NCBI GenBank assembly: GCA_905373475.1
Contig: CAJPTC010000020.1
Coordinates: forward strand, 1 to 49,477
Length of the DNA stretch: 49,477 nucleotides
Direction: 5' to 3'
From: Bacteroidia bacterium
GTDB taxonomy: Bacteria; Bacteroidota; Bacteroidia; Bacteroidales; CAJPTX01
Position numbers and translations under genes: made by a program. Below, one piece after another: positions 1 through 10,361 of this stretch. The notes beneath the pieces are model-generated. The model searched no databases. It saw nothing but the letters and a program-made list of their open reading frames with translations, and was not told the DNA's origin. The first letter of the stretch is position 1. Every line of letters begins with the position of its first letter.

Positions 1-335
1 GATTGTAATTACATAAATGCGACGGACGGTTGCATTTGTGACTTGAATTCAGCTTTTGTATACTTTGCATGTGGCGGGCGAGGCATGACGGGGTGGGCAA
101 GGCACGCGTGCGATGACACGCAAATCCCATTATAGTACGCACGGGGTTTTACCACCGTGCTAAAAATCCCCGCCCCGTAAAGAGGCTCAAACTAAACCCA
201 TCCGAGGCAGCGGTGAGTATTGTTAGCACAATGTGAAACGTTGGGCGAAAACCTATCAAAAACGGGCACAACCCGAAAGTCATGCCCGTTGTATTTATTG
301 GCGTCGTGCCATAGCGCGACGCTACAAAAAGAAAT
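1..335. repeat. Repeat-filled spacer downstream of giant protease A
   Basis: No gene is visible. The spacer holds a degenerate P1 palindrome near 74-90, a P4 hairpin at 139-160 (GCACGG...CCGTGC), a degenerate CGCCCCG/AGAGGC-type stem at about 171-187, a P2 palindrome at 226-246 (one mismatch in the left arm), a P3 hairpin at 261-290 and a P5 palindrome at 301-325 ending in CTAC. The order P4-P2-P3-P5 recurs at other intergenic sites in the window, so this is mosaic repeat DNA and not unique regulatory sequence. Confidence 0.75.
261..290 (-). terminator. P3 hairpin, probable terminator of protease A
   Basis: Read on the minus strand this is a stem AACGGGCA / TGCCCGTT with a 14-nt loop, whose 3' arm runs into GTTTTTGA. 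That is an intrinsic-terminator arrangement, 46 nt past the stop codon of protease A. The same element lies at the same relative place after proteases B and C. Confidence 0.6.
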
Positions 336-3300
336 CTATTGTTTCACAACACTATACGTCTTTGTTATACCACTGTCAGCGGTTAAGCATACGAGGTACA
401 TGCCTGCAGGGAGTAGCGAGGTGTTTATACGTGTTTCTATGTTTTCTAGCACTCCTAAAACGACCACGACACCTTGTGCATTCAACAACGCGTATGTTCC
501 ACGTAATTCGCCGTTTACAATTCGTAATTGATTATCGAGCGGATTAGGCGCTACTAGCACGTTAGCAAGCATTGCATCCTCCACTGAAGTAGTCTTTTCA
601 AATACTGCCTTTACCTCAATATCAGCGGTTACAGTAAACTTACCGTCTGCCGAGATGTCCTGTGTACCCGCCGTAAGACTCTTCAACTTCCAGCCCTTTG
701 CAGGCGTTGCCACTGCCGTGAGCTCGATGCCTTCGGGAACGGCATTTAGTTTATCTTCTTCTATGCCCGTTACTTTTAGCCCACCTTCACCTTCCTTCTT
801 AAGCGTTACAGCGAAAGTTGTGGGCTGCGGAGCACCACCTTCTTCTTCAAACTCTACATTTACCTGAACATCCGCGGTTACTGTAAACGTCTTGGTAGCT
901 GCAATGTCTGCTCCATTAGCGGTTAAGATCTTCAACTTCCAGCCAGCATCAGGCGTTACAACAACGGTAAGCTCTGTGCCCTTAGCTACTGTTTGCAACT
1001 GTTCTGCTGTGTAATCCTTAATAGAAATTGTACCATGCGCCCCTTGTGTAAGCGTTACGGCAAATGTTTTTACATCGGCTGCAAACTGCGCAGTATACGT
1101 CTTGCTGGCTTGTACATTGGTTTCGGTACGTTTAGCAGTTGTAATACCATCGTCCCATTTAACGAAACGATAACCATCGTTAGCTACGGCTTCTACCTCA
1201 GTACCATCACCGCCTTCTGTTATTGTCTGCGTAGCTTCACCGCGAATTGTTCCACCGTCACCTGCTGTGTAGGTGAGCGTGAACATTGGTATCGTTTCAA
1301 ATTCCGCAGTAACAGTTTTATCCGCTATAACATTTTTGTCTGTACGTTTAGTAGTAGCTACATCATCACTCCATTTAACGAAGCGGTAACCATCGTCAGC
1401 TTTCGCCTCTACCTCTGTACCGCTACCACCAGCATCTACTATCTGCGTAGCATCACCCTCTATTGTACCGTGTTCGCCTGCGATATACTTTAATGTAAAA
1501 GTGCGAATGAACTCAGCTTTGTACGTCTTCGTGGCTTGTACATTGGTCTCGGTACGTTTAGCTGTCGTAATACCGTCGTCCCACTTTACAAAGCGATATC
1601 CATTATCGGGAACTGCTTCAACTTCTGAACCACTGCTCTCCGCCTCTACGGTCTGAGTAGCTTCGCCGCGAATAGTGCCACCGTCACCTGCAATGTAGGT
1701 CAGTATATATTTGGGCGTTATTTTTTCAAACTGCGCAGTAAAGACCGCATCATTTGTAGTGACAATATCTGCCCGCGGATTCTGCGTAGAGTTGTCCGAC
1801 CAATTGACGAATTTGTAACCCACTTCGGGCTCTGCCTTCACATAAGTCGTTGTCTCTCCACTAAACAATCGTTGGTAGGCAACACCCACAATTTTCCCGT
1901 GAGCCCCTGCCTCATAACGTACGACAAATTTAAGTTTCGGGATCTCTTTAAAAATGGCTTTTACTGTTAGCTCCGCATCATCTTCACGCTCTGGGGCAGT
2001 ATTTCCATCAGACCACTTTTCAAACAGATACCCCTCATTAGGTACTGCCTTTACTTTTGCAGCCTTTACTCCTGCTGTGGTTCGTAGCTCAAGAACTGAG
2101 AATTTGTCTTCTTTTCCACTCTCTTGTATCATTCCGTTTTCATCTGCCATATAGCGTAAAGTAACCTGCGATACAGTGGGATCATACTTCACTTTGATAT
2201 TGTCTATAGCAAGCCAAGTGTTTGACAGATAATCATTGCTAAAATTCCAACGGAAACGCACAAACTTATTTGTCCCTATTTTTACCTTCGTAAGTGTATA
2301 ACTTTCAGGCATTCCGAAACTAGACTCTCCCACATCCTTTCCTTCTTTCCATTCACCATCTTCAAAACAATACTCGAGTTTCGCTATTCGCCCAGCCATT
2401 GTATAATAGCGGTTATAGGAAATTACTACACTTGCATTGGGATCGCGATCGGCCAACGAGAGCCACGGGGTTGCCGCATAACAATCTACGTAGATGGGAT
2501 AGCCCTCATTTGTGGGATCTATCAGGAGTACATTTCCGTCCGATACACTTACATTGGGTATAGCATTCTTATTTAGCAGCTGCCAACCTTTGCCGCGCGA
2601 AGGTTTTGCAAATTCCCAATCATTCAAATTAGATGCTCCCAATTCAAAACTCTCCGACCACGACAACAAGTAAGGCTTTATAAAGAGTGCCGTTACCGAC
2701 ACATCGTTAAACACATTAAGATCCGTACGTATCATATCTTTCTTACCGTCTGACCAACCAATAAATAGATAGCCTGCTTTTGCTTTTACCGAAACTTGCG
2801 TTCCATTCTCTCCCGCCAAAACCTCCTGCGAGAGCACGCCTGATACGAATTCACCACCCACTCCTACTATGTAGTTGAGAGTGTATTTTATCTCTTCAAA
2901 CTCAGCTGTAACTTCTATTCTTTGGCGTACATTTTTGTCAACACGAGTCGCATTTTTCTCATTATCCGACCAGCGCTTAAAACGGTATCTCGGACTGTTA
3001 GGCATTGCAACCACAGTCTCACTATCTTCGCCTTCTGCCACCCATTGCCGCGTATTTCCTTGTAAAATACCATGCGCATCTACATGATAAAGCAATTCAT
3101 ACTGCAATCGCTTAAGTAGTAAGGTTACTACCACAGCTTTATCTGTTACCACAATATGCTGATTCTTGGACAGATAACCATCTTTTGATGCTGCAATCTC
3201 ATAATCCTCTGGCAATAAATAAAGCACTATCCCTCCATTTGCATCAGTAGTTGCATTTATCTTACCACATTGTACCGCTACACTGGGCAAAGCAGCACCT

Positions 3301-6300
3301 GCATCGTCTACTACCTTTAGAGTTACCTTTTGTGCCGTTTGAGCCGCATTTACCTTTAACTTCCCCTCTGTCCGAGTAACAAGGTAATTACCTATAGGAT
3401 AAGGCTCTGTATAGCCCTTAGGCGCTATGGTGTACTCACCTACAGGAAGCGCAGGCATTGTAGCATTCCAAATCTTATTATCGGGTGTACGGATTTCGTA
3501 AGGCGCATCAAATTGTTGCTCAGTTCCTTCATACTGTAAACCCTCATAGGTGAAAGTAAAGCGCGGGAGTTTATCTCCTTGCGCTACTGTTACATCTTGC
3601 ACCTTGATTGTTAAGGGAGCACGCAAAATCTCAATCTCACGTACTCTCTGCACAGCAGGGGCGTATTGCGAATTCCCTTCTTGCACGGCAAATATTTGAG
3701 TCGTACCTACGCCTACTGCAACGAGTTCGCCCTTAGCATTGACAGTGGCAACGGCAGGATCTTGCGTAAAATATTTGACCGGCAAGCCCGATGTAGCTCT
3801 TGCATCCAATATTTTGGGTAGACGCTCATAAGTATATTTCAACTTGCCCGACTGCCATTCGATCTCCTGTTGCATTCCAAGACGCAAAATATACAACTTT
3901 GCATCACGCCCATTTGCAGCCTCAACTCGCAAGTACAGAGGCGAACGGAAATCTACATCGAAGTTTGTACCAACAACAAGCTCTTGTGCTCCATTATAGA
4001 GTTTAGCACTGGGTGAAATCTGATTTACAACACATGTGACCTTTGTAATATCTAAAACCTTCTGCTCCGACTCATTTTCGACATTGAGAACAACCTCTTG
4101 CGGAAGATTATTGAGTTCTATCGTTTGTTTTAAACCAGGATTTGCATCCTTGGGAATTGTTAGTTTCACTAAGTCACAAGCCGATGCAAGATCACTTACC
4201 ACACGGACTGTAAAATCCTGAGTAATTCTTGTCCCAAACAAATCGATAAGCTCCGCCTTGAATGGTAATTTATGCTCAGGGTCAACACTAAAATCAAATA
4301 CTTGCCCCGATACTATGGTATTCCCCTTCAATGTTAATTCCGTTTGTGCCCACGTAACATCAAATGATAGTTTCACATTAGTATAATTGTTGAAATGCGG
4401 AGGCATAGTAACTGTAATCTCATCAGTAGATGAGAAATTGGCAGGGATATTTTCTCCCTCAGCAGTAACTCCTTGTACCAGCGTTTTTATAGGTTGCCAA
4501 ACGTCTGCACGGGAGGTATTTATAAACGCATAACGCACATCATCCGTGGCAGAAACGATACTCTTTCCTTCAGTAAAGATATACTCGCCGATACATCCTT
4601 TGGGCAACTTCTTTGTAGTTTTATCGCGCACGCTTTGAGTCATGAAATTCTTTATTTGGCGTTGTGTGCGCACTGTATTCCAAAGACGGAACATTGCATG
4701 TTGCCCCTGCAATCCCACATTAAGCCACATACTTTTGAAAGCAAAATCGCCGTCGTAAACTTTCTTCATACGTACTTTTTCGCCATCAAGATACACTTCG
4801 GGAATAGCCTTGGGCTTCTTACCCATTTGATACATTGACACGGCAATATGCTGCCACTTACCTGGCACAATTACTGGCGTCTCGCTCACAAAACTACCTG
4901 CCGCACCACAGAGAAATACTAGTGTATTATCGGGGTAATCTTTATGTCCTGCCAGTGTCTGTAATCCCACTTTATAAGCATAAACCAAATCGCACGTCTG
5001 TGCCTTGTCCAACCGCCACCATCCCTCAATAGTCGCTTGATTGGTAACAGTAGCACCTACTGACGGCAACCTCAGATCCTCTACCTTATCCCCGACATAT
5101 TTCAAAGCATACAGCTTATCTGTTTGTGGGGGGAGGCTATAAAAATTGTGAGTTAATACATTATCTTTCGGATTGGCATCGCTCACCAGAGCTTCTACTT
5201 TAAGCGTATACTTACCCGCATGTGACAAATCTGCCGTCGTCATAAAGGTTAGCACCTCTTCGCCACCATGCGGTGCAATATTACACGTAAGCGTTTCAAC
5301 CACTTCACTTGCATTGTTAAAACTATAAGAAAGTTTTACCTCATGCAAAGCCGTTAGTCCATTATTGCGAACCTTTACCCTAACGGGTGTTGTCGCACTC
5401 AAATCGTGTGCAGTAGCTACCCCTTCGATTGCAAGAAGCGCAACCTCCACATCGTAAGGACTTTTTCCCTCTTTCACATTGGCTGTAAAGTCTACCACAC
5501 TTCCCCAAGGTATCGTCTTACCGTCTTTGAACTGTAAATAGTTCTCCTCATTTGCAAGCATAATACGCATACGATGCTTGCCCGATGTCAGTGCTGCTTG
5601 TGTACTTAAATCTAGTGTTAACCAATAACTTTCAGTTCCAGCTACGAGCTCTGTTTTTACGAGTTCGGGAGGAAGATCTTGCAAGATATTATCGTCATCA
5701 AAATCTACCCATAAACGTACTTGCGCTGGAAGCTGTGTACTAGATGGTTGTCCCGAGAGTCTCACTTGCAAAGCATTCTTACTCCCTTTGTACAGCACAA
5801 TTTCTTTATCGGGCATATAGACTACCGAATGCGAAGGTTCAATATCTATTTGCTCATTTCCCAAATTGGTAACAGCCGCTATGTAAAGAGCTTTCTCTTT
5901 CTCTATCTCACCCTCATGCCACAACGGGTCAACAAGTATCTGTAACTCTGCTTTATTATCGCTCACATCCGCATCTTTCCCCAATGTTGCCACCAAATGC
6001 AACTTAGTGGGCGCAACGACCTCCAGCTCCTCAGGGATCTCATACAAAGTTTCGCTAGCAGCTTTTAATTGGGGAATTACATACCGCTTCTCTTTACCTC
6101 CGTAGCTTATTTCGATAGGCACGTCATATAGTATACCTGCCACATTATTCTTGACTTGCGCAACCAACTTCCGATGTGTTGCATCGCTGCCTGCTTGCTC
6201 CGAAAACGATAACAATGTCCATTGGTTCTCTTGTTCCAGTTCTCGCACCTCTGCCTTCCAACCTGTAGCGGGCTGTTCATTGTGCGACCTGAAATAAAAT

Positions 6301-9300
6301 GTTAGTGCTCCACTATTACCTTCAGCCAAATAAATTTGTCCTTCTTTACTTGTACCTGTTAGAACAACAGACGCATCTTTAGATGCAACCTTCAAATCCG
6401 CAGGCACATCTCGCTTGTAAACGTATAGAGTATCACCAACTGCAAAATCATATTCTGAGAAAGTTACTTGGACTCTATTTTTTTCGTTACTCGGGCAAAT
6501 TTGTAAAACAGCTTGATCGTCGCTCATATAATTTGCAAGTGCACCGCGTGCGTCAACAAATGCTTTCGGAGTATGTACTGTCACCGTTTCGTATGGCACT
6601 TGAGGGAATAGACCGCCCATGGCTCTCAAATAGGAGCATTCTGGCATTGCTATCGCATCGCCCAAATTATACACCTCGAACAACTCCGTGTTATTCTCCG
6701 CATCTTGGTCATTAGCCACGTCCGTTCGTACTGTTACCTGATACTTGTGTGCATCTGTACTCGTGAAATCGTATGTATGCTCTATAAGCTTATCTTCAAA
6801 CGGTTGCAATGTCTCAATTACATCTGAATATATCACATTCTCATCCACGGTAATAGAAACAGGAACATTGTGTAATATCTGCGAACCGTTGTTCCGAATC
6901 TTGAAATTCACATTCTCGGTCGCCATATTCGCTTTAGCTTTTATGGGCGGATAATTCGACCATATCACTCCCACATCCGTCTTCGCTTTTTTCTCAACTA
7001 GTTGGTAATAAACGATAACTATATTGTTGCCCTGATCCTGCAACGCCGTTTCTAACCTCAAAGAGAGCTTACGCCCTACGTATTTCGAGAAATCCCAAGC
7101 TAAACGGTGCTCGTCTTCGTCGCCCACTATTTGTTCCTGACCAAGTAGGGTTGCCTCCTCATCACCATTTATCAATAATCGAAACATAGACCCTTTCGGT
7201 TTATTGGGAGTCATTGTCATGTATTCGTAGATAACGAAATGCAACTCTGTACCCAGCGCTATTCCTGTAAGATCTAAAGCACAAATATCGATTGCTGCCA
7301 CATTGTCTCGGCTTTCAAAGGGTTTATTCCAATTCGTCGCCTTTCTGATAGCTTGCCATTCTAACATCTGCGAACCAATAGGGAGCTTCAAAGCTGGTAC
7401 AGCATCACGAACCATCAATCTGAGGTTCTTACCAGTCGTTATATTGCTCTGCAAAGGCGTCCAACCGATGAAGGTCTCACGGAGGGGTAAATCTGAATTA
7501 ACTAGTTTTACCGCCTTTTGCACTCTCGCATACGCAGCTACACTGCGACGTCCCTCTATACCATCTGCATTTATGGCTTGTACGGAATAGAAATTATGCT
7601 TCGCGTCTGTGTACTTCTCAGCAAGCAGATATTCGGTACTAGGAGCATTTACTTCATCTATCACATCATATCCTTCGTTCTGCACATTGCCTCTGAGGAT
7701 TTTGTATTTCGTTGCACCTACCACAGGCATCCATTTCAATTTCCAGCCAGAAGAACTACAGTTCCCCGCCTCCAATTGTAATCCTTGTACTTGGGGCATT
7801 ATAGTAAAACAACCTGGCATCACGAATACCCGATTTTGCGCGTCCGTTAGACGCAACAACGCTTTAGAAGTCGGCAGGACATCAAATGGAATTTGTACTT
7901 CCGAACATGCAGCATAATTACCAAGCACTTGAAAATTCTGTCCTCCATCTGCCGAGAACTCAACTTGCAAATTCTCTCCCAGACCCTCTGCTCGGAGATA
8001 GATTGTTTCGCCAGGCGAATAAACATCGCCCACAAGTGGCGACGCAACTGACGGACGTTCCTGATCGTAGTACCAAACCACTGCATAACTTTGTTTGTCT
8101 TCCTGATTTATTGTTCCCGACACAGTAATTGTGTAAGAACCTACTGTAGGATTTTTTACAGCCACCTGTTCTATGTTGTCTACTAAGTTCTTCTTTGTAG
8201 CTACTGCTATTTCGTTGGGCTTTTCGTGGTTCAGTGTATAAGGCCAGTAAATAGTACCACCCGCATTTGCTACTGTCAGATCGAGATCATTTACCAATGG
8301 CGTTTCGCCCGTCTTATACTCTTTTAGAGACACAGGGTCGTTCCAACAAAGCATAACACGCAACTCTTTCACTCCTGCGGGGACATCCAACGTAATTTTC
8401 TGATCTGCACCTCCTTGTGGCAAGGTGGCAAGATGAAACCACCCTTCTTCCATGGTCATTAGCGCCGCTTCTGCATCCAGAATTCCAAAACCATATTTGT
8501 AGTCAGGTCCCACATTGCCCGCATCACGAGCAGTATTAGCTACCAGCGCCTTCAAGAAATAATTGTACGGGGTAGTACCGCCGTGCAACTGACGCCAACG
8601 TTGTGTTAAAAGCGCCAAGTGCCCTGTAACCATCGGACAAGCCATAGATGTACCATTCATCTCAGTGTAGCGTTCACCGTCAATCGTAGAGTATACCTCT
8701 TTGCCGCGGGCGCTTATAATTGGATACATTCGTCCATCGCGAAGAGGTCCGAAACTTGAAAAATCGGTTATTGCTCCCCACTTATCTACTGCAGCAACAG
8801 AAATTATATTCTTAGAGTAGCGCGTAGAATGACCAAAAGGCTTGTTGCATGCCCCTTGATCATTACCAGCCGAAAAAACATGTGTTAGCGTAGGTTCCCA
8901 ACAAGATAGGATATCTATGTTACGGAAGCCCATAGCTGTGTAATTATAAAAATTGTCTAGACCACACAACTGAAACATTTGCATTCCGTAAGAGTTGGAC
9001 GTAAGCGATATATGCTCAGCATCATATAGATCTAACATCTCCTGCTCGGGAATTTTGCCATTCGACTCCTCGTTAAAGTTACTAGCCCAAATACGAGCCT
9101 CGGGGGCAATACCACGTGCTCGTTCGTCAAGCAAACCACTCCCGAGAATTGTGCCTGCCGTATGCATTCCATGCGCACCTGTTGAAGCTATTGAAATTTC
9201 ATACTCGAGACGCTGAATTCGGGCGCCATAATCTACATGCTCACCTACATTAGAATCCCACAGCCCAATTCGTACTCCTTTTCCTGTAAGTCCTTTACCT

Positions 9301-9977
9301 TTATAAACTGTTGGAAGCTGCAACTGTCCTGCACCACACAAACGCGCACCATCGCGATTGTTTAACTGCTGTGGCGGATCGCACCAACACAAAGAGGCTA
9401 CCGCATTATTGGCAGCAAGCGCTAAAAGTTCTGATTCAGGGGCTACGATTTCTACAATACGCAATCTTTCCGAAAATGCTGTGTAGCGTATATTTTTCGT
9501 TACTAAGAGATCTTTTATCTGCTCCCACGAGATATCTGTAAACCATGAAAGCGTCATTTTAAGCTTTCCTGCACTGTGCACCCATTCTGGAATTGCATGC
9601 GAGAATACACCAGCTACCACCTTCCACTCTGAACGTATCGGCACTACTGTACGAAGCCCAGTACCCACAAAATCGCTCGGACGGCTACCTGGGACTACTT
9701 GAGCATAGTAAGCATTGCTACCTAGGTAATCGCCCAATTCTACCCCTTTTTGCTTCAGCACATCGTAAGCGATTTTCTCAGTTCCAAACTGAACTAGCAC
9801 ATTGAGTTTTTCGCCAGTGGGAATACCCAACTCCAAACTAGACGTTTTGTGTCCACGTACCTTGGCGTGTACATTCGCCTCTAGGTAAACCTCATGGTCT
9901 CCAAAACGAACTGGCTCTTGTGCATAAAGCAATAAACCAATGCTCAAAAAGAGTAACAAAAGTAAAGATCGTCTCAT
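336..9977 (-). CDS. Giant T9SS-secreted S8 (subtilisin-like) serine protease, paralog A
   Basis: A predicted secreted, cell-surface subtilase of 3,213 residues. The ATG at 9977 is preferred over a TTG five codons upstream because it begins a standard signal peptide (MRRSLLLLLFLSIGLLLYAQ). A propeptide-like region follows, then the S8 core with Asp241 (GLWDSN), His269 (AHGMHTAG), oxyanion Asn372 (SAGNDQG) and Ser444 (NGTSMACP); the full triad is present, so activity is expected. After it come a beta-sandwich typical of long subtilases, CARDB-like domains (about 1000-1110 and 1505-1615), a CUB-like domain (about 1112-1250), a GEVED-like segment (about 1420-1500), a LamG-like domain (about 1630-1780), an MBG-like domain (about 2110-2200), a carboxypeptidase-regulatory-like domain (about 2215-2285), and InlB-type repeats (GYRFVKWDDG motif) split by a choice-of-anchor-J-like domain (about 2430-2605). 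The last 80 or so residues (VAPNPLDNQL...GMYLV...SVVKQ) form a T9SS type A sorting domain. The substrate is unknown. Domain borders are by eye. Confidence 0.9.
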   Translation of the reverse strand: MRRSLLLLLFLSIGLLLYAQEPVRFGDHEVYLEANVHAKVRGHKTSSLELGIPTGEKLNVLVQFGTEKIAYDVLKQKGVELGDYLGSNAYYAQVVPGSRPSDFVGTGLRTVVPIRSEWKVVAGVFSHAIPEWVHSAGKLKMTLSWFTDISWEQIKDLLVTKNIRYTAFSERLRIVEIVAPESELLALAANNAVASLCWCDPPQQLNNRDGARLCGAGQLQLPTVYKGKGLTGKGVRIGLWDSNVGEHVDYGARIQRLEYEISIASTGAHGMHTAGTILGSGLLDERARGIAPEARIWASNFNEESNGKIPEQEMLDLYDAEHISLTSNSYGMQMFQLCGLDNFYNYTAMGFRNIDILSCWEPTLTHVFSAGNDQGACNKPFGHSTRYSKNIISVAAVDKWGAITDFSSFGPLRDGRMYPIISARGKEVYSTIDGERYTEMNGTSMACPMVTGHLALLTQRWRQLHGGTTPYNYFLKALVANTARDAGNVGPDYKYGFGILDAEAALMTMEEGWFHLATLPQGGADQKITLDVPAGVKELRVMLCWNDPVSLKEYKTGETPLVNDLDLTVANAGGTIYWPYTLNHEKPNEIAVATKKNLVDNIEQVAVKNPTVGSYTITVSGTINQEDKQSYAVVWYYDQERPSVASPLVGDVYSPGETIYLRAEGLGENLQVEFSADGGQNFQVLGNYAACSEVQIPFDVLPTSKALLRLTDAQNRVFVMPGCFTIMPQVQGLQLEAGNCSSSGWKLKWMPVVGATKYKILRGNVQNEGYDVIDEVNAPSTEYLLAEKYTDAKHNFYSVQAINADGIEGRRSVAAYARVQKAVKLVNSDLPLRETFIGWTPLQSNITTGKNLRLMVRDAVPALKLPIGSQMLEWQAIRKATNWNKPFESRDNVAAIDICALDLTGIALGTELHFVIYEYMTMTPNKPKGSMFRLLINGDEEATLLGQEQIVGDEDEHRLAWDFSKYVGRKLSLRLETALQDQGNNIVIVYYQLVEKKAKTDVGVIWSNYPPIKAKANMATENVNFKIRNNGSQILHNVPVSITVDENVIYSDVIETLQPFEDKLIEHTYDFTSTDAHKYQVTVRTDVANDQDAENNTELFEVYNLGDAIAMPECSYLRAMGGLFPQVPYETVTVHTPKAFVDARGALANYMSDDQAVLQICPSNEKNRVQVTFSEYDFAVGDTLYVYKRDVPADLKVASKDASVVLTGTSKEGQIYLAEGNSGALTFYFRSHNEQPATGWKAEVRELEQENQWTLLSFSEQAGSDATHRKLVAQVKNNVAGILYDVPIEISYGGKEKRYVIPQLKAASETLYEIPEELEVVAPTKLHLVATLGKDADVSDNKAELQILVDPLWHEGEIEKEKALYIAAVTNLGNEQIDIEPSHSVVYMPDKEIVLYKGSKNALQVRLSGQPSSTQLPAQVRLWVDFDDDNILQDLPPELVKTELVAGTESYWLTLDLSTQAALTSGKHRMRIMLANEENYLQFKDGKTIPWGSVVDFTANVKEGKSPYDVEVALLAIEGVATAHDLSATTPVRVKVRNNGLTALHEVKLSYSFNNASEVVETLTCNIAPHGGEEVLTFMTTADLSHAGKYTLKVEALVSDANPKDNVLTHNFYSLPPQTDKLYALKYVGDKVEDLRLPSVGATVTNQATIEGWWRLDKAQTCDLVYAYKVGLQTLAGHKDYPDNTLVFLCGAAGSFVSETPVIVPGKWQHIAVSMYQMGKKPKAIPEVYLDGEKVRMKKVYDGDFAFKSMWLNVGLQGQHAMFRLWNTVRTQRQIKNFMTQSVRDKTTKKLPKGCIGEYIFTEGKSIVSATDDVRYAFINTSRADVWQPIKTLVQGVTAEGENIPANFSSTDEITVTMPPHFNNYTNVKLSFDVTWAQTELTLKGNTIVSGQVFDFSVDPEHKLPFKAELIDLFGTRITQDFTVRVVSDLASACDLVKLTIPKDANPGLKQTIELNNLPQEVVLNVENESEQKVLDITKVTCVVNQISPSAKLYNGAQELVVGTNFDVDFRSPLYLRVEAANGRDAKLYILRLGMQQEIEWQSGKLKYTYERLPKILDARATSGLPVKYFTQDPAVATVNAKGELVAVGVGTTQIFAVQEGNSQYAPAVQRVREIEILRAPLTIKVQDVTVAQGDKLPRFTFTYEGLQYEGTEQQFDAPYEIRTPDNKIWNATMPALPVGEYTIAPKGYTEPYPIGNYLVTRTEGKLKVNAAQTAQKVTLKVVDDAGAALPSVAVQCGKINATTDANGGIVLYLLPEDYEIAASKDGYLSKNQHIVVTDKAVVVTLLLKRLQYELLYHVDAHGILQGNTRQWVAEGEDSETVVAMPNSPRYRFKRWSDNEKNATRVDKNVRQRIEVTAEFEEIKYTLNYIVGVGGEFVSGVLSQEVLAGENGTQVSVKAKAGYLFIGWSDGKKDMIRTDLNVFNDVSVTALFIKPYLLSWSESFELGASNLNDWEFAKPSRGKGWQLLNKNAIPNVSVSDGNVLLIDPTNEGYPIYVDCYAATPWLSLADRDPNASVVISYNRYYTMAGRIAKLEYCFEDGEWKEGKDVGESSFGMPESYTLTKVKIGTNKFVRFRWNFSNDYLSNTWLAIDNIKVKYDPTVSQVTLRYMADENGMIQESGKEDKFSVLELRTTAGVKAAKVKAVPNEGYLFEKWSDGNTAPEREDDAELTVKAIFKEIPKLKFVVRYEAGAHGKIVGVAYQRLFSGETTTYVKAEPEVGYKFVNWSDNSTQNPRADIVTTNDAVFTAQFEKITPKYILTYIAGDGGTIRGEATQTVEAESSGSEVEAVPDNGYRFVKWDDGITTAKRTETNVQATKTYKAEFIRTFTLKYIAGEHGTIEGDATQIVDAGGSGTEVEAKADDGYRFVKWSDDVATTKRTDKNVIADKTVTAEFETIPMFTLTYTAGDGGTIRGEATQTITEGGDGTEVEAVANDGYRFVKWDDGITTAKRTETNVQASKTYTAQFAADVKTFAVTLTQGAHGTISIKDYTAEQLQTVAKGTELTVVVTPDAGWKLKILTANGADIAATKTFTVTADVQVNVEFEEEGGAPQPTTFAVTLKKEGEGGLKVTGIEEDKLNAVPEGIELTAVATPAKGWKLKSLTAGTQDISADGKFTVTADIEVKAVFEKTTSVEDAMLANVLVAPNPLDNQLRIVNGELRGTYALLNAQGVVVVLGVLENIETRINTSLLPAGMYLVCLTADSGITKTYSVVKQ

Positions 9978-10002
9978 CTGTTCTCTATACAATTAGTTAA
10001 TT

Positions 10003-10017
10003 GCTAACTAAGTTAGC
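10003..10017. promoter_or_regulatory. Short palindrome upstream of protease A, possible operator
   Basis: GCTAACTAAGTTAGC is an inverted repeat with 6-bp arms and a 3-bp centre, 26 bp upstream of the protease A start codon. Its position suits a repressor or activator site. It is short enough to be chance, and no factor can be named. Confidence 0.25.
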
Positions 10018-10158
10018 GCCTTTTGTCAAAAGAAGAGTAAAATCTTTCGGTATTCATATTGTCTTTCTAAGAAAACATGTATATGAAACGCAAAATATTA
10101 TTATCAATCAGAGTATTATATATTCTCGTTTGCGTTTCCACGAATAAATTTCACAGCG

Positions 10159-10181
10159 CGAGCTATGCAAAGCATAACTCG
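10159..10181. promoter_or_regulatory. Hairpin (10-bp arms, AAA loop) in the divergent region
   Basis: CGAGCTATGC-AAA-GCATAACTCG: nine of ten arm positions pair, around a 3-nt loop. It is about 180 bp from either start codon and has no T-tract, so it does not look like a terminator. It could be a protein-binding palindrome or a structured leader element. Confidence 0.3.
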
Positions 10182-10291
10182 TCCTCCCTCTGCACGGGGG
10201 TTAAGCCGTAGGTCTGTAAGAAATACATGCCCTAGACAAGTAAAGAAACGAAGAATAACAGCTTTCTTGCTCTTTAACCATTAGCCTAACA

Positions 10292-10308
10292 ACGTTGAAC
10301 ACCAACGT
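10292..10308. promoter_or_regulatory. Inverted repeat ACGTTG-N5-CAACGT upstream of the DUF1703 gene
   Basis: Two perfect 6-bp arms around a 5-bp spacer, 53 bp upstream of the ATG at 10362. The size and position fit a dimeric-regulator site. It could also be chance. Confidence 0.25.
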
Positions 10309-10361
10309 GCTCGAAACTCCGTTTTTCCCTACCTTCGTAGTAGGAACAAGGAGGCGGCGAG

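Larger units (their letters stand above)
9978..10361. other. Divergent intergenic region between protease A and a DUF1703 gene
   Basis: This 384-bp spacer must hold the promoters of two divergent genes. No confident TAnnTTTG box was found for either. It contains three inverted repeats, listed separately (10003-10017, 10159-10181 and 10292-10308). None of the P1-P5 repeat families common elsewhere in the window is present here. Confidence 0.5.

Noticed and set aside
7847..8086. Minus-strand frames of about 80-160 residues overlapping large genes (also 10459-10929 and 14258-14539)
   Set aside because: Each is a shadow in another frame of a long, clearly coding gene and has no recognisable motif.
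9978..9992. TTG start of protease A at 9992
   Set aside because: The ATG at 9977 begins the signal peptide directly, and a TTG start adds only five residues without support.
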